From Draconibacterium halophilum (GTDB taxonomy: Bacteria > Bacteroidota > Bacteroidia > Bacteroidales > Prolixibacteraceae): a stretch of 64,000 nt of DNA. The stretch covers positions 2,798,001-2,862,000 of the forward strand of contig NZ_CP048409.1 in assembly GCF_010448835.1 (NCBI RefSeq), written 5' to 3'. A program made the translations under genes and the position numbers. The first letter of the stretch is position 1, and the number at the start of each line of letters is the position of its first letter. A model generated the notes under the pieces. That model saw only the letters and a program-made list of their open reading frames with translations. It had not been told where the DNA came from and made no database searches. Shown here piece by piece: positions 18,752 to 24,782 of this stretch.

Positions 18752-19813
18752 TTAAACAACAGCAATTAAAATTACTGTAAAAGCCCAACGATCCGAAGGA
18801 ATTGAAGCTATAATATCCGGGATATAAATGTAATTTCTAAACTCCATGACTGCACGCCGGTTTACATCGGGGGTATCTTCTAACCAAAACTCAGAACGTT
18901 GTAAATATCGAAAAGATGTATTATAAGCACGATAACCACCACCACGCAAACTTAAACCTGTACTATTGCGAGGAGTGGAAACACTGGACCAAAAAGTAGG
19001 ATCATCGGAAAGAAAGTTAAGCGAGTTGTCAAAATCAGAACCTAAAAAAGTTTTCATTTCATTAATATCTGAAATAGAAGGCAATTTCCAACCAGTAGGA
19101 ATTAATGGAATTAAACGCTGCAAAGCGGCTTCATAATAAAGGCTTCCAAATAATACATTATTACCGGGGATACCTCCCGGATCATAAGAATCACCGCCAG
19201 AGTCTACCCATTTAATAGGTTCAGTTGTAAAAACTTGCGAACCAATAGAAATAATAGGATATGTAATACCATCAATAATAGGCGGATCAGGAAGAGGTTG
19301 AGTAATTTCGATTGTACTTGTTACTTCAGCATTCAAATAGTTATTAACAACGGTTTCGGAATTGTGGCCCATTATTGAAGCAATTTGAGCATTTGTTAGG
19401 CCATCGGCGTTAAGTTCACGGATAAAACAGTAGCGATAAATGTAACTGATAATTGAACGATCACCGGAGAATAAACCACCGAAAGGATTGATTTTATTAA
19501 ACAAATATTCGAGCTGACCGGATGTTCGGCCTAAAAAGGGTTTGTATTGGTTTTCGATTGCTGCAAGAAATGAAGCAAATTCGCTGCTTAGAGTTATGTA
19601 TCTGACCTGGTTACCTTTTTGCGGTTGTACCGAAACTTCATAACCTGACACAATTGTCCATCTTTCAATTTCAAATATTTCCTGAAGTCTGCAACCTGTT
19701 GTTCTAAGTAACTTGAATGCTTCTCTAAGTTCCTCAAAATATGGATATTCCGCCTCAACGAAATAATTGCAAACTTCCTGTAATTGAGCTAAACCGACGT
19801 CAAATTCTGCCAT
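18752..19813 (-). CDS. tyrosine recombinase catalytic domain fused to FISUMP domain
   Basis: A 353-residue fusion. Residues 1-165 are a compact tyrosine recombinase catalytic domain without the usual N-terminal core-binding domain: Arg42 in TGCR, Lys66 in the PQKGNQ hairpin, Tyr124/Arg127 in place of HxxR, His150 in GH and nucleophile Tyr159 nine residues later. A proline-rich linker leads to residues 184-345, a FISUMP (Fibrobacter major paralogous) C-type-lectin-like domain with GWKLPS (241-246), FWSS (274-277) and the hydrophobic C-terminus WAFTVILIAVV. The start at 19813 is chosen because the longer frame (19840) would run into the terminator hairpin just upstream. Part of the integrated element. 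The fusion is the strangest gene in the window. Confidence 0.75.
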   Translation of the reverse strand: MAEFDVGLAQLQEVCNYFVEAEYPYFEELREAFKLLRTTGCRLQEIFEIERWTIVSGYEVSVQPQKGNQVRYITLSSEFASFLAAIENQYKPFLGRTSGQLEYLFNKINPFGGLFSGDRSIISYIYRYCFIRELNADGLTNAQIASIMGHNSETVVNNYLNAEVTSTIEITQPLPDPPIIDGITYPIISIGSQVFTTEPIKWVDSGGDSYDPGGIPGNNVLFGSLYYEAALQRLIPLIPTGWKLPSISDINEMKTFLGSDFDNSLNFLSDDPTFWSSVSTPRNSTGLSLRGGGYRAYNTSFRYLQRSEFWLEDTPDVNRRAVMEFRNYIYIPDIIASIPSDRWAFTVILIAVV

Positions 19814-19828
19814 AATTGAACAATTAAA

Positions 19829-19854
19829 AAAGCCCGGCACAACAACCGGGCTTT
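19829..19854 (-). terminator. strong terminator between the DUF6266 and recombinase genes
   Basis: AAAGCCCGG (19829-19837) pairs perfectly with CCGGGCTTT (19846-19854), giving a T tract on the minus strand. It lies only 15 bp before the recombinase-FISUMP start, leaving no room for a promoter in between. The recombinase may therefore depend on read-through. Confidence 0.85.
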
Positions 19855-19897
19855 ACCAATAATTTACAAACTCTAATTCTAACCCAAATAAAAACAG

Positions 19898-20548
19898 TTA
19901 TGCTACAATGGCACCGGCTTTGTATTGGCTATCGCTGGCGGTGTCGCCATCAACACTTGAAAAACCAAGATAGCAATGCAAAACATCAGCTTCTTCCCAA
20001 CCTTCGAGCATTGGCAAAGAATCGGTTCCATCGCCTCGGGTAGCAGCTCCAACTTTACAAGTCCATTCTTCCTTTGTTTCGTTGAAAACTACCATCAGGG
20101 GTTTGTCACCAGCGGATTGACCGGGATCGTTTGCCGTATCAGCGTAATTAAAAACCACAGTGTTTGCCGCTTCTGAAGCTACAACCGTATCGATAGGAGT
20201 GTCCGCAATGGTTCCTTTTGAGATACTAACTTCAGCAGGCAACAAAGTGGCTGCGGGTGGTGCTGATAAGTCGAATGCTGCTTTTAAGTTTGCACTTTGG
20301 AAAGCATTGAACTGCGATTTTTTAACCGCTAATTCTTTGAATCCAATTACAATAACAGCAACTAAGGTGCGATACAAACCAACCATGAAAGAGAATGCAG
20401 CTCGCTGCGCTTTCTGTTTGTCGGTTTGCGGGTTAGCTACAACAGTTGGTTTAGCTTTTAAAACATTGATTCCTTTCCAACTTGAAAAGGTAGTTCCTCC
20501 AACTGATCCAGAACTTTTACCAATGAGTACGTTAGCAACTTTAGCCAT
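19898..20548 (-). CDS. DUF6266-family protein
   Basis: A 216-residue protein with the DUF6266 N-terminus (MAKVANVLIGKSSGSVGGTT, then SSWKGINVLKAKP and NPQTDKQKAQR) and a C-terminal half rich in beta-strand-like segments (DKPLMVVFNETKEEW, LHCYLGFSSVDG). The family occurs in Bacteroidota and its function is not established. No signal peptide is seen. In this element it sits between a small membrane-protein frame and a terminator, which would suit an abundant structural or surface-binding protein, but that is inference. Confidence 0.8.
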   Translation of the reverse strand: MAKVANVLIGKSSGSVGGTTFSSWKGINVLKAKPTVVANPQTDKQKAQRAAFSFMVGLYRTLVAVIVIGFKELAVKKSQFNAFQSANLKAAFDLSAPPAATLLPAEVSISKGTIADTPIDTVVASEAANTVVFNYADTANDPGQSAGDKPLMVVFNETKEEWTCKVGAATRGDGTDSLPMLEGWEEADVLHCYLGFSSVDGDTASDSQYKAGAIVA

Positions 20549-20572
20549 GATAAAAAAATTTAATGGTTGATA

Positions 20573-20755
20573 TTAAAAAACAATTGAACAAAAAATATTA
20601 TAAATATCTCTGATAGACTGTGTTAGGCAATTGAAATCTGTACAATGAGCAATTAAAAACCCAAACGTAAAACTTAATACATTTGAAATTCGATTCTTAC
20701 TAAAAATCCAATTGGTTGCTTTACTTACAAAATTCTCTTTCTCAGAAGTCGGCAT
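20573..20755 (-). CDS. possible 60-residue small membrane protein of the element
   Basis: A short frame beginning MPTSEKENFVSK with a hydrophobic stretch at about residues 24-40 (VLSFTFGFLIAHC). It lies 24 bp upstream of the DUF6266 gene in the same direction, so it could be co-transcribed. Small single-helix proteins are common in filamentous-phage-like elements. No homologue is recognised and it may not be coding. Confidence 0.4.
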   Translation of the reverse strand: MPTSEKENFVSKATNWIFSKNRISNVLSFTFGFLIAHCTDFNCLTQSIRDIYNIFCSIVF

Positions 20756-20915
20756 ATAGATAAAATCTATTGATTATCTACAAAGTTTATGAATAATTTA
20801 TTATAAATGCAAATTATATCTTTTATCACTTTCATAGATTCTATTTATAATCCTTTCGAATGGACTACCATGTCAGCTTGATTCAATAAGTATTTTTAAA
20901 CTTAAATATTCTTCG

Positions 20916-20936
20916 TTTTAAGTCCGCTTTAAGTCC
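20916..20936 (+). repeat. two short direct repeats (TTTAAGTCC)
   Basis: TTTAAGTCC occurs at 20917-20925 and 20928-20936, 11 bp apart (about one helical turn), just ahead of a GC-rich structured block. Such pairs can be iterons or operator half sites. The number is too small to be sure. Confidence 0.4.
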
Positions 20937-20937
20937 A

Positions 20938-21060
20938 CTCGGTGAGGCATGAAATCGCGACCACTTCAACCGAAAGGTTCCAGGCACTTCCGGGAGCCTG
21001 CACGGTGTCTGTGCATGGTATCAGGCCGTCAGGCTGTAAGATCACGGAAAAGAGGTACAG
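20938..21060 (+). ncRNA. candidate structured RNA or origin region in the element
   Basis: This 120-bp block is clearly more GC-rich than its surroundings and holds several short hairpins (AACCgaaaGGTT, AGGC/GCCT, GCAC/GTGC). It ends just before a terminator at 21071-21098. Read on the plus strand this would be a small RNA antisense to the element's transcription. The two frames that cross it look non-biological. It could equally be a replication origin. Confidence 0.35.
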
Positions 21061-21070
21061 TAAATAGCAA

Positions 21071-21098
21071 AAAAAAAGCCGCGAAAGCGGCTTTTTTT
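21071..21098. terminator. bidirectional terminator in the element
   Basis: GCCGC (21078-21082), loop GAAA, GCGGC (21087-21091), flanked by seven A and seven T residues. The GAAA loop and T tracts on both strands make it a strong terminator. On the minus strand it follows the 75-aa gene. Confidence 0.85.
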
Positions 21099-21117
21099 AC
21101 ATATGATACAATCACAA

Positions 21118-21345
21118 CTAAAAGTCTGTAATTGTATCGCACATAATGAAATAAGGTGTGTAATCAGTAGTTTTTGATACTTCTGTAGAAAAAGAAGGGT
21201 CTGCATCTGGTTTCCAGCCTGATTTGTAATAACGCACACTAATTTTCGAAACATGGGCAGAAAATTCAAAAAATAAATGACCACCTTTTTTTTCAACTCT
21301 TTCTGAAAGAGTTGCTAAACCTGATAAAAATTGTGAAAAATTCAT
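21118..21345 (-). CDS. hypothetical 75-residue protein of the element
   Basis: Begins MNFSQFLSGLATLSERVEKK and has protein-like composition throughout (for example HLFFEFSAHVSKISVRYYKS). No signal peptide, membrane helix or recognised domain is seen. It sits between the structured non-coding block and a strong terminator that starts 20 bp after its stop, which supports it being transcribed. An overlapping 84-residue frame runs through that terminator and is less likely. Confidence 0.5.
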   Translation of the reverse strand: MNFSQFLSGLATLSERVEKKGGHLFFEFSAHVSKISVRYYKSGWKPDADPSFSTEVSKTTDYTPYFIMCDTITDF

Positions 21346-21407
21346 AATACTAAAATTTTAAGTTAAACAATAAATTCAATGAAAAATCAATTTTTTCAAC
21401 GGAAAGA

Positions 21408-21545
21408 ACCATTTGAAACTGATAGCGACTAGCCATTTTCCGCGGCTGATATGCGCAAGGCTTTGCGAAGCGCAGCGGAGCAAACAAAGCCTGGCCTTGC
21501 GCATTTCAGCTGGGGAAATACCTTTGCTTATCAGTTTGAAATGGT
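21408..21545. repeat. 137-bp long imperfect palindrome
   Basis: The outer arms ACCATTTGAAACTGATA (21408-21424) and its complement (21529-21545) pair at 16 of 17 positions. The middle arms (TTTCC...GCTGA.ATGCGCAAGGC) pair at about 21 of 25, and the inner AGGCTTTGC pairs with GCAAA/CAAAGCCT. This gives one long hairpin with few bulges. It lies in the gap between Rep and the 75-aa gene and is a good candidate for a single-strand origin, packaging signal or structured RNA. Confidence 0.8.
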
Positions 21546-21729
21546 AGCCGGGATGAAAGATTTTCCAGACAGCGCGGCGGTGGCTTGCCACCGTTCGGGC
21601 TGTTTTCGAGCGAAGCGAGTAGACAATAACGCCGCCCCGAAAGCTGATAAAAGCACAAAAGTTTTTAATCAAAAATGCAAAGCTGATTAGGGCATGAGCG
21701 GCACCATGGGCGCGACAGCACGGGGGTGC

Positions 21730-21846
21730 GGGGGCTGTGCTGTTTTGCCCTGCCTTAGTGGAACTTAACATTTTTAGCGGTTTAAAAAACGGCTGAAAAT
21801 GTTTAGGGACACTTAGGCAGGGACGCGCCCGGAGCGCAAAGCCCCC
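21730..21846. repeat. second long hairpin downstream of rep
   Basis: Nested arms: GGGGGCT (21730-21736) with AGCCCCC (21840-21846), CCCTGCCTTAGTG (21748-21760) with CACTTAGGCAGGG (21810-21822, 12 of 13), and AACATTTTTAGC (21767-21778) with GCTGAAAATGTT (21792-21803, 11 of 12). Compensated pairing over three arms argues for a selected structure. It ends about 110 bp from the 3' end of the rep gene. Between the two large hairpins lies a small perfect one, GGTGGC/GCCACC, at 21579-21592. Confidence 0.75.
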
Positions 21847-21958
21847 GCAATAACATACGTGCCAGAAAAGCTGCAAAACATAAAAAAGAAACAACGAGAA
21901 ACTAATAGCTTTGCGCTTCCAGAAGAAATAAACGAAAGCCCGAATAAAAAGCGATAAT

Positions 21959-23185
21959 TTAAATATTCTGCACATTAAATAATGAATTTGGGTTTAGAGA
22001 ATTTTGCAAATGAAAATCGAGATTTGCCTTAAGTTTTGGGAAATCATTCATGTTGAGGCCAAAAGTTGTGATTGTTTTCGAGCCAACTTTCTGTTCAAAC
22101 TTCCAAGTTGTTTTTTTCGCAACTTCATCAATGCTCGGGATATCTTTCCAATTTTCTACGGCCGTAAAGTTTTTACACTTTGAAAGTTTAGAGCTACAAC
22201 CCCAAATCCGGCCTGTTATGCCGTGCTTTGATAAAGCGGCCAATGCGTTTTCAATATCTTCAAGCTGTTGAACTCGTTCTCGTAATTCCGCAGAAAGTTG
22301 CTGATTTTTCGGGTTTTTCTCATCGTAATAAAAAAGCGTCGCCTCGATTTCAATAATTTTCTTCTTGTGCTCATCTTTTTGAATTTTTAAGGTTTTGATT
22401 TTCTGAGAGATATCGGTTTTTGTAACTCCTTTTGCAATGTACTTTGCAAGGTATGCAGCTGTATTTTTGACTTTGTAAAGTGCGTGAATATCAGTTGAGT
22501 TTGGATTTTGCCAATTTTCGGCTTTTCCTTTTTCGAATGCTTTGAACTGAGCTGCACGGCTGCGTTTGTCTTTTGGATTTTCGGACATGCGAAAACCATC
22601 TTTAAAAAATATCTGCATGTTTTTTTGGTACCTGGTGACATATCCAAGAATTTGAACTTTTTGGTTCCAGCTTTCCCGGACTTTCTGCCATTTCAGATAT
22701 TGATTTGTTAGAATGTGAAAATGAATGTTGCCGTTTTCTTGCTTTTCGGCTTTCCATATGTACAATTCTACATTGAACTTTCGGCGCAAATCATTTAAAA
22801 AAGGGTTTAAACATCTTTTTTTGATCTCATTATCGGAATGTTCCTGTTTTGCTGGAAGTGTGAGCGTGATAAATGTGAGTTTTGATTTTACGGACTTCGA
22901 ATATTTGGTACCTTTTTCATAGTTGGTTGTGAAATTTTGAGTTTTTGAAATAGTTCGTTTTCCAATTATCGATCGTTCTTTTGTGAGGTACAACATAAAA
23001 TCGATCGTGCGTTTTAATCGCTTCCGGGAGTGTTCCGAAAGTTCGCCAAAGTAATTTTTATTGTCGCGCAGGTTTTCCCATCCACTTGAATAAAAATGTG
23101 TTCCATCGGCGCGGGTCACTTCCTCGAATAAAGTGATTGACTTCGGACTTAAGGAATAGCAAGGAATTGCGATATAATCAGGCAT
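21959..23185 (-). CDS. HUH-family rolling-circle replication initiator (Rep)
   Basis: A 408-residue protein with the three HUH endonuclease motifs in order: motif 1 LTFITLTLP (103-111), metal-binding HFH at 155-157 in GNIHFHILTN, and the tyrosine motif AAYLAKYIAKG with Tyr245 and Tyr249. The Y-x3-Y arrangement with AKY resembles gpA-type initiators of phiX174-like phages and related ssDNA replicons. It should nick an origin, bind the 5' end and start rolling-circle replication. A lysine/glutamate-rich helical segment follows (about 255-320). The gene lies upstream of the two long hairpins, likely its origin region. Confidence 0.85.
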   Translation of the reverse strand: MPDYIAIPCYSLSPKSITLFEEVTRADGTHFYSSGWENLRDNKNYFGELSEHSRKRLKRTIDFMLYLTKERSIIGKRTISKTQNFTTNYEKGTKYSKSVKSKLTFITLTLPAKQEHSDNEIKKRCLNPFLNDLRRKFNVELYIWKAEKQENGNIHFHILTNQYLKWQKVRESWNQKVQILGYVTRYQKNMQIFFKDGFRMSENPKDKRSRAAQFKAFEKGKAENWQNPNSTDIHALYKVKNTAAYLAKYIAKGVTKTDISQKIKTLKIQKDEHKKKIIEIEATLFYYDEKNPKNQQLSAELRERVQQLEDIENALAALSKHGITGRIWGCSSKLSKCKNFTAVENWKDIPSIDEVAKKTTWKFEQKVGSKTITTFGLNMNDFPKLKANLDFHLQNSLNPNSLFNVQNI

Positions 23186-23247
23186 GAAAGAAAATTTTAA
23201 CTCGTTGTTGAGTTATGGGACATAAGATAAACCAATAGGGGCGGCGG

Positions 23248-23607
23248 CTATTTTGAAGCTTCTGAGAGCTCATTTAGCTGTTTTGAGCTTGGAAATAAGT
23301 TGTATTCAAAATAGGCTGGAACTGTTGGCTGTTCTTGCAAATTGACCTTGATTATAAAGCTATTAACCTCGGGGTGTGAATTGTGCATGAATCTCAGATG
23401 ATTATGCAAAAGTTTGTAAAGATCGTGTTTATCGTAAAATTCAAGTTCGGTTGCTGCATTTTCAACCTGAGAGATTAACCGGTCCAATATGCCGCGGTTG
23501 TAGGGACTTAATAAATTATCATCTTTCATTCTTTTGAGGAATAGACGCAAGTCGGAAGCGGTTGCTAATACTGTGCTTTTGGGTTCTTGACTTTGTTTTT
23601 GTGACAT
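23248..23607 (-). CDS. hypothetical 119-residue protein of the element
   Basis: Starts MSQKQSQEPKSTVLATASDL. The remainder looks mainly helical and soluble, with a DKHDLYKLLHNHLRFMHNSH segment near residue 60-80. No membrane helix, signal or known domain. It is 62 bp upstream of rep and 11 bp downstream of the 194-aa gene, so the three probably form one operon. It could be a regulator or accessory replication protein, which I cannot support further. Confidence 0.65.
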   Translation of the reverse strand: MSQKQSQEPKSTVLATASDLRLFLKRMKDDNLLSPYNRGILDRLISQVENAATELEFYDKHDLYKLLHNHLRFMHNSHPEVNSFIIKVNLQEQPTVPAYFEYNLFPSSKQLNELSEASK

Positions 23608-23618
23608 GGTGAATGGTT

Positions 23619-24203
23619 TTAAGATACGATTGATAAATGTGTAATTGATTGAGAATTTTGAGAGGTGAGAGCCGCAGAATCGAACGATGTTGCGGAGTTG
23701 AGAGAGTAATTTTGAATTTCTGCTTTACATTCCTGGAGCTGATTAATCAAGAAATCGCAGCGAATTTCTGTAGCTGCATAAGATTTTTTAGAGTTTAATT
23801 TCCTGATAATCAAAAGAATTTCGATTAAGCTTTCAATCAGGCTGTAAAGGTTTGGAAATACAAGAAAGTTGCCATCTGAACGAATGCCGATAAAAGTCAG
23901 CTGCTCGAACTGTTTTTCTACGTAAGAAATCAGAGCATTAACTTGACGTCGATCTGCGTAAAGTTCAGAGTGTCGTTTGTCGCGGTTGTCATCGAAATAA
24001 AAATAAACTTGCCGATATAAACTGAATACATCAGCAAAAATTAAATTTAATCGATTGTAACGCTTAGTAAGAAATTTGGAACTCTTAACAAGAAACTTTT
24101 TGCATTTCTTTTCATTTGAAAATTCATGAACTGTGCCGTTACCTAATTTTACGACGTAATGTTCATGTACATGAGTGTAGGTTTTAATTGAAAGGGAAAT
24201 CAT
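23619..24203 (-). CDS. hypothetical 194-residue protein of the element
   Basis: First gene of the element's minus-strand operon. Begins MISLSIKTYTHVHEHYVVKL. The middle is basic (KKCKKFLVKSSKFLTKRYNR) and the second half has a helical ESLIEILLIIRKLNSKKS segment and a Ser/Thr/Gln-rich tail. No known domain was recognised. The basic segment would suit DNA binding, but that is speculative. A perfect 8-bp inverted repeat lies 31 bp upstream of its start. Confidence 0.6.
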   Translation of the reverse strand: MISLSIKTYTHVHEHYVVKLGNGTVHEFSNEKKCKKFLVKSSKFLTKRYNRLNLIFADVFSLYRQVYFYFDDNRDKRHSELYADRRQVNALISYVEKQFEQLTFIGIRSDGNFLVFPNLYSLIESLIEILLIIRKLNSKKSYAATEIRCDFLINQLQECKAEIQNYSLNSATSFDSAALTSQNSQSITHLSIVS

Positions 24204-24233
24204 TGGGTGTAAAACAGAATTTTGGGTTAGTTA

Positions 24234-24260
24234 TGTGAATTAGTTATTTTTCAATTCACA
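24234..24260. promoter_or_regulatory. inverted repeat upstream of the element operon, possible operator
   Basis: TGTGAATT (24234-24241) and AATTCACA (24253-24260) are perfect complements separated by 11 bp, giving a two-fold site of the size bound by a dimeric repressor. It sits 31 bp upstream of the first gene of the element. No repressor gene is recognised within the element. Confidence 0.45.
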
Positions 24261-24362
24261 ATATTTATTCCAATATTCTACTTAACTTAATATCAATTAT
24301 AGGACAAACGTATTTATTTAATATTTGGTAGCACTTCACAAAATACGCCCAGCTCTGCTGGT

Positions 24363-24420
24363 TTGCATAAAATCAGTTATCGCGACTGATAAGTCCGATA
24401 ACGTCAAAGATTTTATGTAA
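24363..24420. repeat. nested inverted repeat at the upstream end of the element
   Basis: CATAAAATC (24366-24374) pairs with GATTTTATG (24409-24417), and inside it GTTATCG (24376-24382) pairs with CGATAAC (24396-24402). A CCAGC/GCTGG hairpin lies just before it. Two nested perfect stems separated by one base on one side and six on the other make a cruciform- or ssDNA-foldable site. The rest of the 24204-24782 gap shows no gene. Confidence 0.7.
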
Positions 24421-24734
24421 AAGTTTAATCCGTAGTTCTTCACAAATGTTTTTCCTATAATTCAATATTATGTCTGCGCTCATTCCTTGAACTCATAAAG
24501 ACCACGCGTTTGAAATAGGCTAATCTCGGTAAACTGAGTTCAATTTTATTCTTATGCAACTTTAAGCGATCTAGAATTTGAAATTCCCTGAATGGTTCTT
24601 TCCAATACTCTCAGAGATTTTAGATTCTCATTTGGCGCTTATTTTTGTATTAAAATTTCAATATTCTGAATAACTGAATAACTGCACGTAATTTTATTTT
24701 TACGCTATTCTCAGCACGTTAAGATGTAAATAAA

Positions 24735-24756
24735 AAAACCGGTATAAACCGGTTTT
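24735..24756 (-). terminator. intrinsic terminator after the DUF349 gene
   Basis: AAAACCGG, loop TATAAA and CCGGTTTT, with further T residues on the minus strand, 27 bp after the DUF349 stop codon. Confidence 0.75.
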
Positions 24757-24782
24757 TCAATACTGCACTATATTATTCTATT

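Larger units (their letters stand above)
18752..24420. mobile_element. integrated HUH-Rep / tyrosine-recombinase element, candidate ssDNA replicon
   Basis: All likely genes run on the minus strand in the order 194-aa protein, 119-aa protein, HUH Rep, structured non-coding block, 75-aa protein, 60-aa protein, DUF6266 protein, recombinase-FISUMP fusion. A rolling-circle initiator with a tyrosine recombinase is the core of an integrative ssDNA replicon or phage. Long imperfect hairpins (21408-21545, 21730-21846) and a nested inverted repeat (24363-24420) fit replication or attachment sites that act as folded single strands. I found no Zot-type ATPase, relaxase or recognisable capsid gene, and no flanking direct repeat, so the ends are approximate. 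The host genes on either side (TPR/small membrane protein, and DUF349) look intact. Confidence 0.65.

Noticed and set aside
20949..21131. A 60-codon plus-strand frame in the GC-rich block
   Set aside because: It crosses the terminator and has random-looking basic composition.
21042..21296. An 84-codon minus-strand frame overlapping the 75-residue gene
   Set aside because: It runs through the strong terminator at 21071-21098, whereas the 75-residue frame ends just before it and has better protein-like composition.
21451..21690. An 80-codon plus-strand frame over the same block
   Set aside because: It runs through the 137-bp hairpin and has no start signal or homologue that I recognise. The hairpin's GC-rich arms create open frames on both strands.
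21376..21975. A 199-codon minus-strand frame in the non-coding block after rep
   Set aside because: Composition is improbable for a protein (long hydrophobic and basic runs), it crosses both long hairpins and overlaps the rep end. The sequence is better explained as structured DNA or RNA.
18752..24420. Classification of the element as a typical filamentous phage (Inoviridae)
   Set aside because: No Zot/gpI-like ATPase, no recognisable major coat or pIII, only Rep and a recombinase. The hypothesis is kept open but not asserted.
18675..24782. Direct-repeat attachment sites at the element ends
   Set aside because: I compared both ends by eye and found only AAGCGAT-type 7-base matches, which are expected by chance in AT-rich DNA.
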